A stretch of 64,000 nt of DNA from Eleginops maclovinus (taxonomy: Eukaryota > Chordata > Actinopteri > Perciformes > Eleginopidae), in assembly GCF_036324505.1 (NCBI RefSeq), contig NC_086350.1, positions 15,931,532-15,995,531 of the forward strand, in the 5' to 3' direction. The notes under the pieces were generated by a model. It worked only from the letters and a program-made list of their open reading frames with translations. It searched no databases and was not told where the DNA came from. The translations under genes and the position numbers were made by a program. Below, in pieces: positions 33,593 to 51,383 of the stretch (the stretch's first letter is position 1; every line of letters begins with the position of its first letter).

Positions 33593-34353
33593 AATAATAA
33601 TAATAATAATAATTTGAATTTATATAGCGCCTTTCTAGGTACCCAAGGCCGCTTTCCATTTTATGAGGACAGACAGAAAACAAATTAACAAACAAAAACT
33701 AGGGCAAATAAAAGAATAGAAAAATAACGTGAATAAAATAGAAAACAGAAATGGCAGTTGTGGTAGAAGAACGGGGGACTAAGATGAGTTAGTGGTCGAA
33801 GGCTATGGTGAAGAGGTGAGTTTTTAGTGAGGATTTGAAGATGTCCCGGGAGGCAGCATTGCGGATCTCTGCAGGAAGAGCTTTCCAGTGGGTGGGGGCC
33901 GCAACACTGAACGCCCTGTCACCAACGGTGTGGAGGCGAGTGCGGGAAGTAGATATAAGGCCCGTGTCCGAGGACCGCAGACTCCATGTAGGGGTGTAGG
34001 GATGGAGGAGGTCTGATAGGTACTGTGGAGCGAGACCATGGAGAGACTTGTAGGTGAGGAGGAGGGTTTTGAAAGTGATCCGGGACTTGGTCGGGAGCCA
34101 GTGAAGGTGGAGGAGGGTGGGGGTGATGTGCTGCAATGGTTTGGTGCGGGTGAGAACTCTGGTGGCAGAGTTCTGGACATGCTGGAGCCTCTCCAGGGTT
34201 TTGCTGGGAACCCCGGAGAGGACCCCATTGCAGTAGTCCAATCGGGACGTGATGAAGGCGTGTATGAGCATTTCTGCCACAGAGTCGGAGAGTGAAGGCC
34301 GGAGTCGGGAGATGTTTTTAAGATGATAGAAAGCTGATTTAGTGTCCGATTTG
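33593..34353 (-). mobile_element. 5'-truncated LINE (L2/CR1/Rex1-like), 3' portion
   Basis: The element lies in the minus orientation and consists of the C-terminal end of the reverse-transcriptase ORF, a 3' UTR of about 195 bp and an (ATT)n tail at 33,593-33,615. The UTR ends with the GGCGCTATATAAATT motif seen at the 3' ends of many fish LINEs. An exact 8-bp target duplication, ATAGTCTT, flanks it at 33,585-33,592 and 34,354-34,361, so both boundaries are set. A short duplication and a microsatellite tail instead of poly-A fit the CR1/L2/Rex1 group. The exact family is not determined. The full element would be several kilobases, so this copy is a typical dead-on-arrival 5' truncation. Confidence 0.85.
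33789..34352 (-). pseudogene. LINE reverse transcriptase, C-terminal fragment
   Basis: About 188 codons are open with no stop or frameshift up to the truncation point, ending in TAA at 33,789-33,791. The residues match the C-terminal end of fish CR1/L2/Rex1-type polymerases: AFYHLKNISRLRPSLSDS, then LIHAFITSRLDYCNGVLSG, the LQHVQNSATRVLTRT segment, HITPTLLHLHWLPTKSRI, the LLTYKSLHGLAPQYL block and DRAFSVAAPTHWKALP near the end. The catalytic palm (YxDD) and the endonuclease lie upstream in a complete element and are missing here. The clean frame points to a fairly recent insertion. It has no start codon or promoter of its own and is not expected to make protein. Confidence 0.85.
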
Positions 34354-34361
34354 ATAGTCTT
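34354..34361. repeat. target-site duplication, right copy
   Basis: ATAGTCTT, identical to the copy at 33,585-33,592. It marks the 5' truncation point of the LINE fragment. Confidence 0.8.
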
Positions 34362-36621
<2,260 letters not shown>

Positions 36622-37282
36622 GAATTGGCCACGTCGATATACACTTTTTTAGAACAAATTCATATCAAGCAGTGACTCAAAAAACATTTAGCCTGTGATG
36701 ACACTCTCCATCTGCTTCCCCTTTATCTAAAACCTCACATGAGTCAGGGCAGTCCTGAAGAATAAAAGTGATCCGGCTGATTAGGCTTTTAACTCACATT
36801 CATAGATAAGAATTAAAACAGTGGTAAGGAAATAACCTGAGGCCACTATGATACCCCTGAGATATAATGTACTGCTTATCAAAGACATCATTCAGTGTAA
36901 GGACTTTAAATCGTATACCAGCTAAATTGAGCATGTGGCACACAGGGCCATTTAGGCAGCCATCAAGTGCTGACCTATTGGAGCACATTGGAGTAAATTC
37001 ACACAATCTAATAACAATGCAGCCGGTGCTGATTGGTCCTTCCCACACACCTTTAGTCAGCATGAGTCTCACAGACCCTGTTTATGTGCATACGCAGATA
37101 AACAAACAGATGTAATCAGACAAAAAAAAACAGCCATGCCTACAGTTGCAAGTGTTCCACTTTGCTAAACTAATCCCACTCTCAGAGTCTGGGAATGTAC
37201 AGCTTTGTGGTTGTGTGACACACTGGGCCCCATGCCATGGGGAGTCACCTCGACTTCTGAGTCATATGTGTGTATGTTTGTT

Positions 37283-37288
37283 TGTGTG

Positions 37289-37376
<88 letters not shown>
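37283..37376. repeat. (TG)n microsatellite
   Basis: A TG array of about 92 bp with one C interruption at 37,295. It is flanked by degenerate TGTATG/TTTG units that extend it to about 37,265-37,390. Confidence 0.95.
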
Positions 37377-37378
<2 letters not shown>

Positions 37379-37390
37379 TATGTATGTGTG

Positions 37391-44526
<7,136 letters not shown>

Positions 44527-44551
44527 TATATAGACAAAAGTATTGGGACAC
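44527..44551 (+). repeat. left terminal inverted repeat, Tc1 element 1
   Basis: Exact reverse complement of 45,734-45,758. The outermost TA belongs to the duplicated target. Confidence 0.92.
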
Positions 44552-45756
44552 CTACACATTACACCTACAGGAGCTTTTATGACATCCCATTCCAAATTCT
44601 TAGGCATTAATATGAAGTTGGTCCCCACTTTGCAGCTTAAACAGCTTCCGCTCTTCTGGGAAGGCTTTCTACAAAACTTTGGAGTGTGTCCGTGGGAATT
44701 GCTGCCCATTCATCCAGAAGAGCATTTGTGAGGTCAGAGACTGATGTTGGACGAGAGGGCCTGGCTTGCAATCTCCGTTCTAGTTCATCCCAAAGGTGTT
44801 CAGTGGGGTTGAGGTCAGGGCTCTTTGTGGGCAAATCAAGTTGTTCTACACCAAACTCATCTAACCATGCCTTTACGGACCTTGCTTTGTGCACTGGGGA
44901 ACAGTCAGGCTGGAACAGAAAACAGCCTTCCCCAAACTGTTTCCACAAAGTTGGAAGCATTAAATTGTCCAGAATGACTTGGTAAGATGAAGCATTAAGG
45001 ATCCCCTTCACTGGAACTAGGGGGCCTAGGCCAACCCCAGAGAAACATCCCATAGCATTATCCTTTCTCCACCAAACGTTACAGTTGGCACAATGCAGTC
45101 AGGCAGGTAAAATTCTCCTGGCATTCACCAAACCCAGACTTGTCCATCAGACAGCCAGATAGAGAAGCGTGATTGGTCACTCGACAGTACACTTTTCCAC
45201 TACTCCAGAGTCGAGTGGCGGCGTGCTTTACACCACTCCATCCGACGCTTGCCATTGTGCTTGAAGGCTTGCATGCAGCTGCTGGGCCATGAAAACCCAT
45301 GCCATGAAGCTCCCGGCACAGTTTTGGTGAAGATATTAATGCTAGACCTGGTTTGGAACTCTTCAGTTATTGAGTCAGCAAAGCTTTGGCCACTTTTACT
45401 CACTCTGCGCCTCAGCACCCGGCGCCCCCGCTCTGTAACTTTACATGGTCTGCCGCTTCGTGGCTGAGTTGCTGTGGTTCCTAAACGTTTCCACTTTGCA
45501 ATAATACCACTTACAGTTGATCTTGGAATATCTAGGAGAAAATACATTTCACCAACTGACTTGTTGCAACGGTGGCATCCTATTACACTACCATGTCGAG
45601 TTCAGTGAGCTCTTTAAAACGACCCATTCTTTCACAAATGTTTGTAAAGGCAGACTGCATGGCTAGGTGCTTGATTTTATACACCTGTGGCAATGGGGCT
45701 GAATGAAACACCTGAAATTAATGATTAAGAGAAGTGTCCCAATACTTTTGTCTATA
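44529..45756 (-). mobile_element. Tc1/mariner DNA transposon, short-TIR family, inactive
   Basis: The two ends are 25-bp perfect inverted repeats (44,527-44,551 and 45,734-45,758) containing TAGACAAAAGTATTGGGACAC. They begin and end in TA, the target dinucleotide duplicated by Tc1/mariner insertion. Between them lies a minus-strand transposase of the Tc1 DD34E type. Length is about 1.23 kb, normal for a full-length Tc1 element with short ends. The ends are intact but the transposase is broken in several places, so the copy could move only if a transposase were supplied by another copy. Confidence 0.93.
44637..45627 (-). pseudogene. Tc1-like DD34E transposase pseudogene
   Basis: The reading begins at ATG 45,627 (MGRFKELTELD). 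It shows the helix-turn-helix segment LDIPRSTVSGIIAKWKRLG, then SGRPCK (the family's GRPR-type motif), and the catalytic domain. The first Asp lies in VLSSDQSRF, the second in FQPDCSPVHKAR and the Glu in SPDLNPTEHLWDELERR. The spacing between the second Asp and the Glu is 34, so the DD34E triad is formally kept. Breaks include TAA at 45,583-45,585 near the N terminus followed by a shift, TAG at 45,200-45,202 where family members have Gln, TGA at 45,125-45,127 where they have Arg, and a one-base frameshift near 45,050. Usual length is about 340 residues. No functional protein is expected. Confidence 0.9.
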
Positions 45757-45758
45757 TA
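45734..45758 (-). repeat. right terminal inverted repeat, Tc1 element 1
   Basis: Exact reverse complement of 44,527-44,551. The perfect identity contrasts with the decayed coding region. Confidence 0.92.
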
Positions 45759-47396
45759 ATGTAGGCCTACATGCGGTGTAGTTTGATAATTAAATTACCG
45801 ACAGCATTTCCTTAAGTAAGGAGTTGGAGCTTTATTTTAACCCCTAACCGATGAAACCGCATATTCTCTAAGTGCATCATCATTTACTCAACTCCATATG
45901 ACCCCAGAGGACCTGAATGATGGGAATGTTGTTGTAAAGAATACCATGATAAATGACCACGCACATACTCACTGGAAACTCTTCATCTCAATTCCAGTCA
46001 AGAGGAGAGCTTATGGGCAGCAGTGGGTATGACTAGGAAAGGATGATGGAGGTGATTGGAAAATGAGGTCTTTAGGTTTTAGGTTTGGAAACATTCACAA
46101 CAAGCAGAATAATTCAATCATCAACAGGTTGGTCTCAGTGGAACAGGGGAGAAATACATTCCTGTAAAAACGATGTAGTTCTATTACTGGAAAATGAATC
46201 ATCCTCTCTGTGTCTTAAAGTAAGTGATTAGATACTTTTGATGATTAACAAAACATGTTTAACTTTAGGACCTCACACATTCCTGAGAGTCCCTTCCTCG
46301 GTCCACAAACAATCTAAATAATTTCCAAATTCTTTATGTCTAATGTGTCAAGGCCCCCTCCCTGTCTGGCAACATCTCTCCCAGTCTCAAACTGATGAAC
46401 ACCTGCTTTGTCATTCTATACAGTCTAAAAAATGAGAAACCTAGGCAGGTGCTTATGGGTAAAAGCCTTGAAGGTCACATAATGATTCTGACCTCATCAT
46501 ATGCCCTATACTCACAATGAATGAACCATACCAACTCATCAGTTTAAAAAAAATGGGTCATGTTATAATGGATTGGTAACAATGAAGAGTTTATAGGTGA
46601 GAAAAATAGAATCATAGCCTCTAGCTTCAATGCTATGCGTTACATGGGTGATTTCATCATATAACGACTGGAATCCTAACCCAGCGGCAATGAATTCTTC
46701 GCTGTGTGTCTAAACTTAAAGGCAAGGAGAAAGTGAAGAACTGTTTGTGTGAAAGTGCATATTTGAAAGAGAAGGGGAGAGCCAGTGAGAGAAAAGAAAT
46801 ATAGCGATTGAGTCAGAGAAATCAAGAGCCCTCCCATGGGCCTTTCTTGCAGCAACACCTGCCACTACTATCGTTTGCCGCAGGAGACAGGCATTCGAGT
46901 TGATGCAGGCAGTGGCTTGAGAGCCCTGCTACATGACAATCTCTTGCACTTATAGATTAGGATTTTAGGCAAGGTACCTATAGTTTAGCTATGACTTCAC
47001 TTGGCTGACAGTTCATAAACACTTCAATATCCACCCTTGTGACTCATGGGTGACCTGAAAAAAGCACTGCAGTGTAAAGGGAAGAGTCGTGAAGTGATGT
47101 ACAACAGGTCCTTTTTTTAAAACAGTTGCATTGCCTGAAGCTAGAGCTTTGTGGCTCTGGATAGATATATATCTTTAAAGTTATCATCAAAGAGATGGAT
47201 AGAGTCTGGGATCTTCAGTAATGCACATATGCTCACTTTATTTATGATAGAAAAAAAAGGGAGTTCACTTCCTGGCACCTCTCCAGTAAGCAGCCCACAT
47301 GCTGTATTTGGTCCGTGCAGGCCTTAAACCAGCCACTCTCCAGTTTCTAAGTAAAGTCCCCACTGCCTGAGCTGTTTACCCAATACAGATACTGTA
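45759..47396. other. non-coding spacer between two Tc1 elements
   Basis: About 1.6 kb of unique sequence; no gene recognised. A minus-strand frame at 46,676-46,858 is of chance length. Confidence 0.5.
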
Positions 47397-47398
47397 TA

Positions 47399-47637
47399 CA
47401 GTATCTCACAAAAGTGAGTACACCCCTCACATTTTTGAAAATATTTTATTATATCTTTTCTTGGGACAACACTGAAGATATGACACTTTGATACAATGTA
47501 AAGTAGTCAGTGTAAAGCTTGTATAACAGTGTAAATTTGCTGTGCCCGGAAAATAACTCAATACACAGCCATTAATGTCTAAACCGCTGGCAACAAAAGT
47601 GAGTACACCCCTAAGTGAAAATGGTCAAATTGTGCCC
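47399..47637 (+). repeat. left IR/DR terminal repeat, Tc1 element 2
   Basis: Inverted partner of 48,829-49,055, with scattered mismatches and small indels. Holds the outer (47,408-47,427) and inner (47,593-47,612) 20-bp direct repeats, which are identical to each other. Confidence 0.92.
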
Positions 47638-47768
47638 AATTAGCCAATATCCTTCCCCGGTGTCATGTGACTCGTTAGTGTTACAAGGTCTCAGGTGTGA
47701 ATGGGGAGCAGGTGTGTTAAATTTGGTGTTATCGCTTTCACACTCATACTGGTCACTGAAAGTTCAAC

Positions 47769-48822
47769 ATGGCACCTCATGGCAAAGAACTCTCTGAGAA
47801 TCTGAAAAAAATAATTGTTGCTCTACATAAAGATGGCCTAGGCTATAAGAATATTGCCAACATTATGAAACTGAGCTGCAGCACAGTGGCCAAGGCCATA
47901 CAGCGGTTTAACAGGACAGGTTCCACTCAGAACAGGCCTCGCCATGGTCGACCAAAGAAGTTAAGTGAACGTGCTCAGCGTCATATCCAGAGGTTGTCTC
48001 TTGAAAATAGACATATGACTGCTGCCAGTATTGCTGCAGAGGTTAAAGTGGTGGGGGGTCAGTCTATCAGTGCTCAGACCATACGCCGCACACTGTATCA
48101 AATTGATCTGCATGGCTGTCGTCCCAGAAAGAAGCCTCTTCTAAAGATGATGCACAAGAAAGCCCGCAAACTGTTTGCTGAAGACAAGCAGACTAAGGAC
48201 ATGGATTACTGGAACCATGTCCTGTGGTCCAATGAGACCAAAATAAACCGATTTGGTTCAGAAACTTATTTGGTTCAAATAAGATAAACTCATTTGGTTC
48301 AAGCATGTGTGGCGGCAACCAGGTCGGGAGTGCGAAGATAAGTGTGTCTTGCTTACAGTCAAGCATGGTGGTGGGAGTGTCATGGTTTGGGGCTGCATGA
48401 GTGCTGCCGGCTATAGGGAGCTACAGTTCATTGAGGGAACCATGAATGCCAACATGTACTGTGACATACTGAAGCAGAGCATGATCCCCTCCCTTCGGAA
48501 ACTGGGCCGCAGGGCAGTATTCCAACATGATAACGACCCCAAACACACCTCCAAGATGACCACTGCCTTGCTAAAGAAACTGAGGGTAAAGGTGATGGAC
48601 TGGCCAAGCATGTCTCCAGATCTAAACCCTATTGAGCATCTGTGGGGCATCCTCAAACGGAAGGTGGAGGAGCGCAAGGTCTCTAACATCCACCAGCTCC
48701 GTGATGTCGTCATGGAGGAGTGGGAGATGATTCCAGTGGCAACCTGTGAAGCTCTAGTGAACTCTATGCCCAAGAGAGTTAAGGCAGTTCTGGAAAATAA
48801 TGGTGGCCACACAAAATATTGA
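47769..48822 (+). pseudogene. Tc1-like transposase pseudogene, catalytic Asp lost
   Basis: The ATG at 47,769 opens a 172-codon N-terminal part: a helix-turn-helix region with LGYKNIANIMKLSCSTVAK, a GRPKK motif at about residue 60, and a second DNA-binding region. It ends at a TAA at 48,285-48,287. The second part resumes in another frame from about 48,307 (WRQPGRECEDKC) to TGA at 48,820-48,822. It contains VFQHDNDPKHTS with the second Asp and SPDLNPIEHLW with the Glu, 34 residues apart. The first catalytic Asp is replaced: VLWSNETKI where the family has VLWSDETKI. At the split, the 10-mer ATTTGGTTCA occurs three times (48,251, 48,268, 48,292), an insertion or duplication that causes the stop and frameshift. 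The protein cannot be active. Confidence 0.93.
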
Positions 48823-48828
48823 CACTTT

Positions 48829-49055
48829 GGGCACAATTTGGCCATTTTCACTTAGGGGTGTACTCACTTTTGTTGCCAGCGGTTTAGACATTAATGCCTG
48901 TGTGTTGAGTTATTTTGAGGGCACATCAAATTTACACTGTTATACAAGTTGTACACTGACTACTTTACATTGTATCAACGTGTCATATCTTCAGTGTTGT
49001 CCAATGAAAAGATATAATAAAATGTGAGGGGTGTGCTCACTTTTGTGAGATACTG
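48829..49055 (-). repeat. right IR/DR terminal repeat, Tc1 element 2
   Basis: Inverted partner of 47,399-47,637. Inner direct repeat 48,854-48,873 is exact. The outer copy 49,027-49,046 has one change at 49,035. It is about 12 bp shorter than the left end because of small indels. Confidence 0.92.
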
Positions 49056-49057
49056 TA

Positions 49058-51080
49058 GGTGCAGTCAGTCAGACAGCTTGAGAGGAATTTCTATAGATAG
49101 AGAAGTGTTGAGCTAGACAAAGTGTAAGTGACGTTAGGAGGGAAAGGTGGAGTAATTTGGTGAGCAGGAGTCCTCAAAGTGGGCCAAGAAGATTACTTTA
49201 ACTTTTGCTAATTGCCCATGACAAGAAAGAAGAGTAACACAATTAAATGAAAACAATCAAATCCCTTGTGATGGACAATGTTTTAACAGCATTTTGTACA
49301 AAGCCCACATGTTTGTTCATACGAAGAGTGACATAAGCAGTCACTTTTCATAAGTAGCCTAACAACTTGTCTCTGACTACATTTCAGGTTTCCCAGCTTC
49401 TTTGTGACCCAAAACCAATTTTGAGGTATCTGAGGCCCAACTTCAAAGGTTAAAAAAAGACAGGCTGAAGGAGAAAAATAGACTGGGCTGTTAATATAGG
49501 AATGTCATTGTCAGCTATAATGACCATAATAAACGTGGTGCTTACCCTCACCAATCACTGCCAAGTTCACATTTATTATTTTCAGGTTCATATTTCATCG
49601 CTTTGTAGCTTTCACTGGTATGAGATTGTCTCCCAAACACAGATCCACTTTGTGTCACTTTAGGAAATGTTAACATATGTGTCTGATGCATCCTGACTTG
49701 CATGGTAATATTGAACCATAACAGGTCATTTTAAATGATGCATTTTAACCCGATGTGTTTTTGAGCATGTTTGGATATATACCCAAACATACCCTGGCCT
49801 TGTTTAGTAAAACCATGTTCAGACTGGCTCTGTGTTTTTCTCGCTCAAAGCCTCATTTTTTAATATGCAGTGTCGGGTGCCAATTTTAATATATGGGTCT
49901 ACAACAAAATCAGTATTTCTCAACTGTATGGCCTGATTGTTGGTAAAACAACCTCACAAATGCAGCCGTTTTAGTGGGGATGTCCTCACTGCTAATTGTG
50001 ATGTGAACATACTGTAACTATGTTGCTAATTTTGACAAAAAAAAAGTTGTAATCATACAATCCCAATTTAAAATTTTCATTAAACCAAAATCTATAGAAA
50101 AACAAAAGTTGCACTCAAGTTGCATGCAAAGTACCACCACTGAAGAGCTAAAATAAAATAAAACTAGTAGCTATAGCTACACCATGGTTTTACATATTTT
50201 CAATTTCATAAATTCTCAAAAAAACATTTATGTAACTTTACATTATTGTACACATAACAGATTCAAAACAAAGAAAAATTTATGAGAAGATAGTAACTCT
50301 AGAGTGCCGTTTCCTAAGGATCCTAAAGTCAGCCCTATGGACCACTTTCTCTGACTTGATCTGCCCCCTACTGCGTTGTGGGGGTGTGTCGCACAGGATG
50401 GGGATGAGACAGGATAGGATGAGGACGTACAACCTAAATATGGCTCTTGCAGCCTAGGCCACAGGGAGACAGAGAAGGGGACCACAGACCTCGGCACGGT
50501 ACAATTATCCAAAACAGAGAATCAAGCCAACCTCCTCTCACAGAGACTCACGACAAGAGCAAAACAGAGGAAAGCCAACACAATATTTTACCGTCCTTTA
50601 CCCCCTGGATCACATATGCAGTTCTGAACAAATATTCACAAACATATGTAGATTTGTATATCTCAATAATTTATGTACAGTTAACATCTATCAACATATC
50701 TAAATAACTATCGCAAATGTCTTATCATCCACGGGCACCTGAGGGAAACAGCTAAACCCCAATAGCTCCTTGTATAAACATCTGAGCATGCACTCTGTAG
50801 CATATGGCACAGATATTAAGGGCTCCTGTGCCTTTGGAGTGAAATACTAGGAGTCAAAATTCGAAAGGTTGTGTGAAAGGAGCTGGCAGATACTGGCATT
50901 CCTCAGGACTGGGGGGCCTACAGGGGGAGACAACACTCGTACCTGTGCACAAGTGCTAATGGAAGCTTGCAGCTCCAACTGTAAAACCCACACTGGTGCC
51001 ATTTCTCATTCAGCGGGTGACATATTGTTTACATATATGCAGTGAATTTGATCAGTAACGTTCCATTTCTCATCAGACCT
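49058..51080. other. non-coding sequence without recognised elements
   Basis: Unique AT-rich sequence with A-runs near 50,038-50,046. No gene or mobile element recognised. Confidence 0.5.
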
Positions 51081-51383
51081 GGAGGAGATTAAGCTAGATG
51101 CATCCAGGCTGGACAAGCTTGAGGAAGCTCAAACTCTTGAGGAGGCCCAGGAGGGGAGCGAGATCAAAGGGCCGCCGGCATACTCTGGTGTGTATGCCGG
51201 CTGGACTCATGAACATGTTACAGATGAGCTGAGGCGCCAGAGAACCATCTGGGGTTATATAATCGTACAGAGTTCAAGGCGCAATAGTGTGGACATAGGA
51301 AACAAAACGGATAATACAGAAATGACTGAAATTTGGCGTGTGTGTGTATTTTGTGCAGTGTTTTACGAGACATCTAATTGTTA
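51081..51383 (+). CDS. best candidate host exon, unidentified protein
   Basis: An acceptor-like TTTCTCATCAG ends at 51,080. From there the frame is open for about 100 codons to TAA at 51,381-51,383. The first 60 or so codons are GC-richer than the flanks and look coding. They give an acidic, probably helical stretch (SRLDKLEEAQTLEEAQEGSE) followed by GPPAYSGVYAGWTHEH and TDELRRQRTIW. Composition drops back to background after about 51,255, so the true exon may end earlier. CTCTG|GTGTGT at 51,187 is a possible but weak donor. The phase would require the previous exon to end one base into a codon. I cannot assign a family. The SG-Y-G then E-L-RR pattern loosely recalls the linker of MICOS CHCHD3-type proteins, but that is far too little to name it. 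Confidence 0.35.

Larger units (their letters stand above)
47399..49055 (+). mobile_element. Tc1 DNA transposon with long IR/DR ends, inactive
   Basis: The element is 1,657 bp, flanked by TA at 47,397-47,398 and 49,056-49,057, and starts with CAGTATCTCACAAAAGTGAG. The inverted ends are long, about 239 bp left and 227 bp right. Each contains two copies of a 20-bp direct repeat, ACAAAAGTGAGTACACCCCT: left copies at 47,408-47,427 and 47,593-47,612, right copies (inverted) at 48,854-48,873 and 49,027-49,046. The outermost right copy has one mismatch. This IR/DR arrangement is the transposase-binding layout known from Sleeping Beauty-type fish Tc1 elements. The enclosed transposase is split and mutated at a catalytic residue. 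Confidence 0.95.

Noticed and set aside
34038..34295. 85-codon plus-strand frame, Gly/Glu-rich
   Set aside because: Antisense shadow of the LINE reverse-transcriptase fragment.
48411..48851. 146-codon minus-strand frame
   Set aside because: It is the antisense shadow of the Tc1 transposase.
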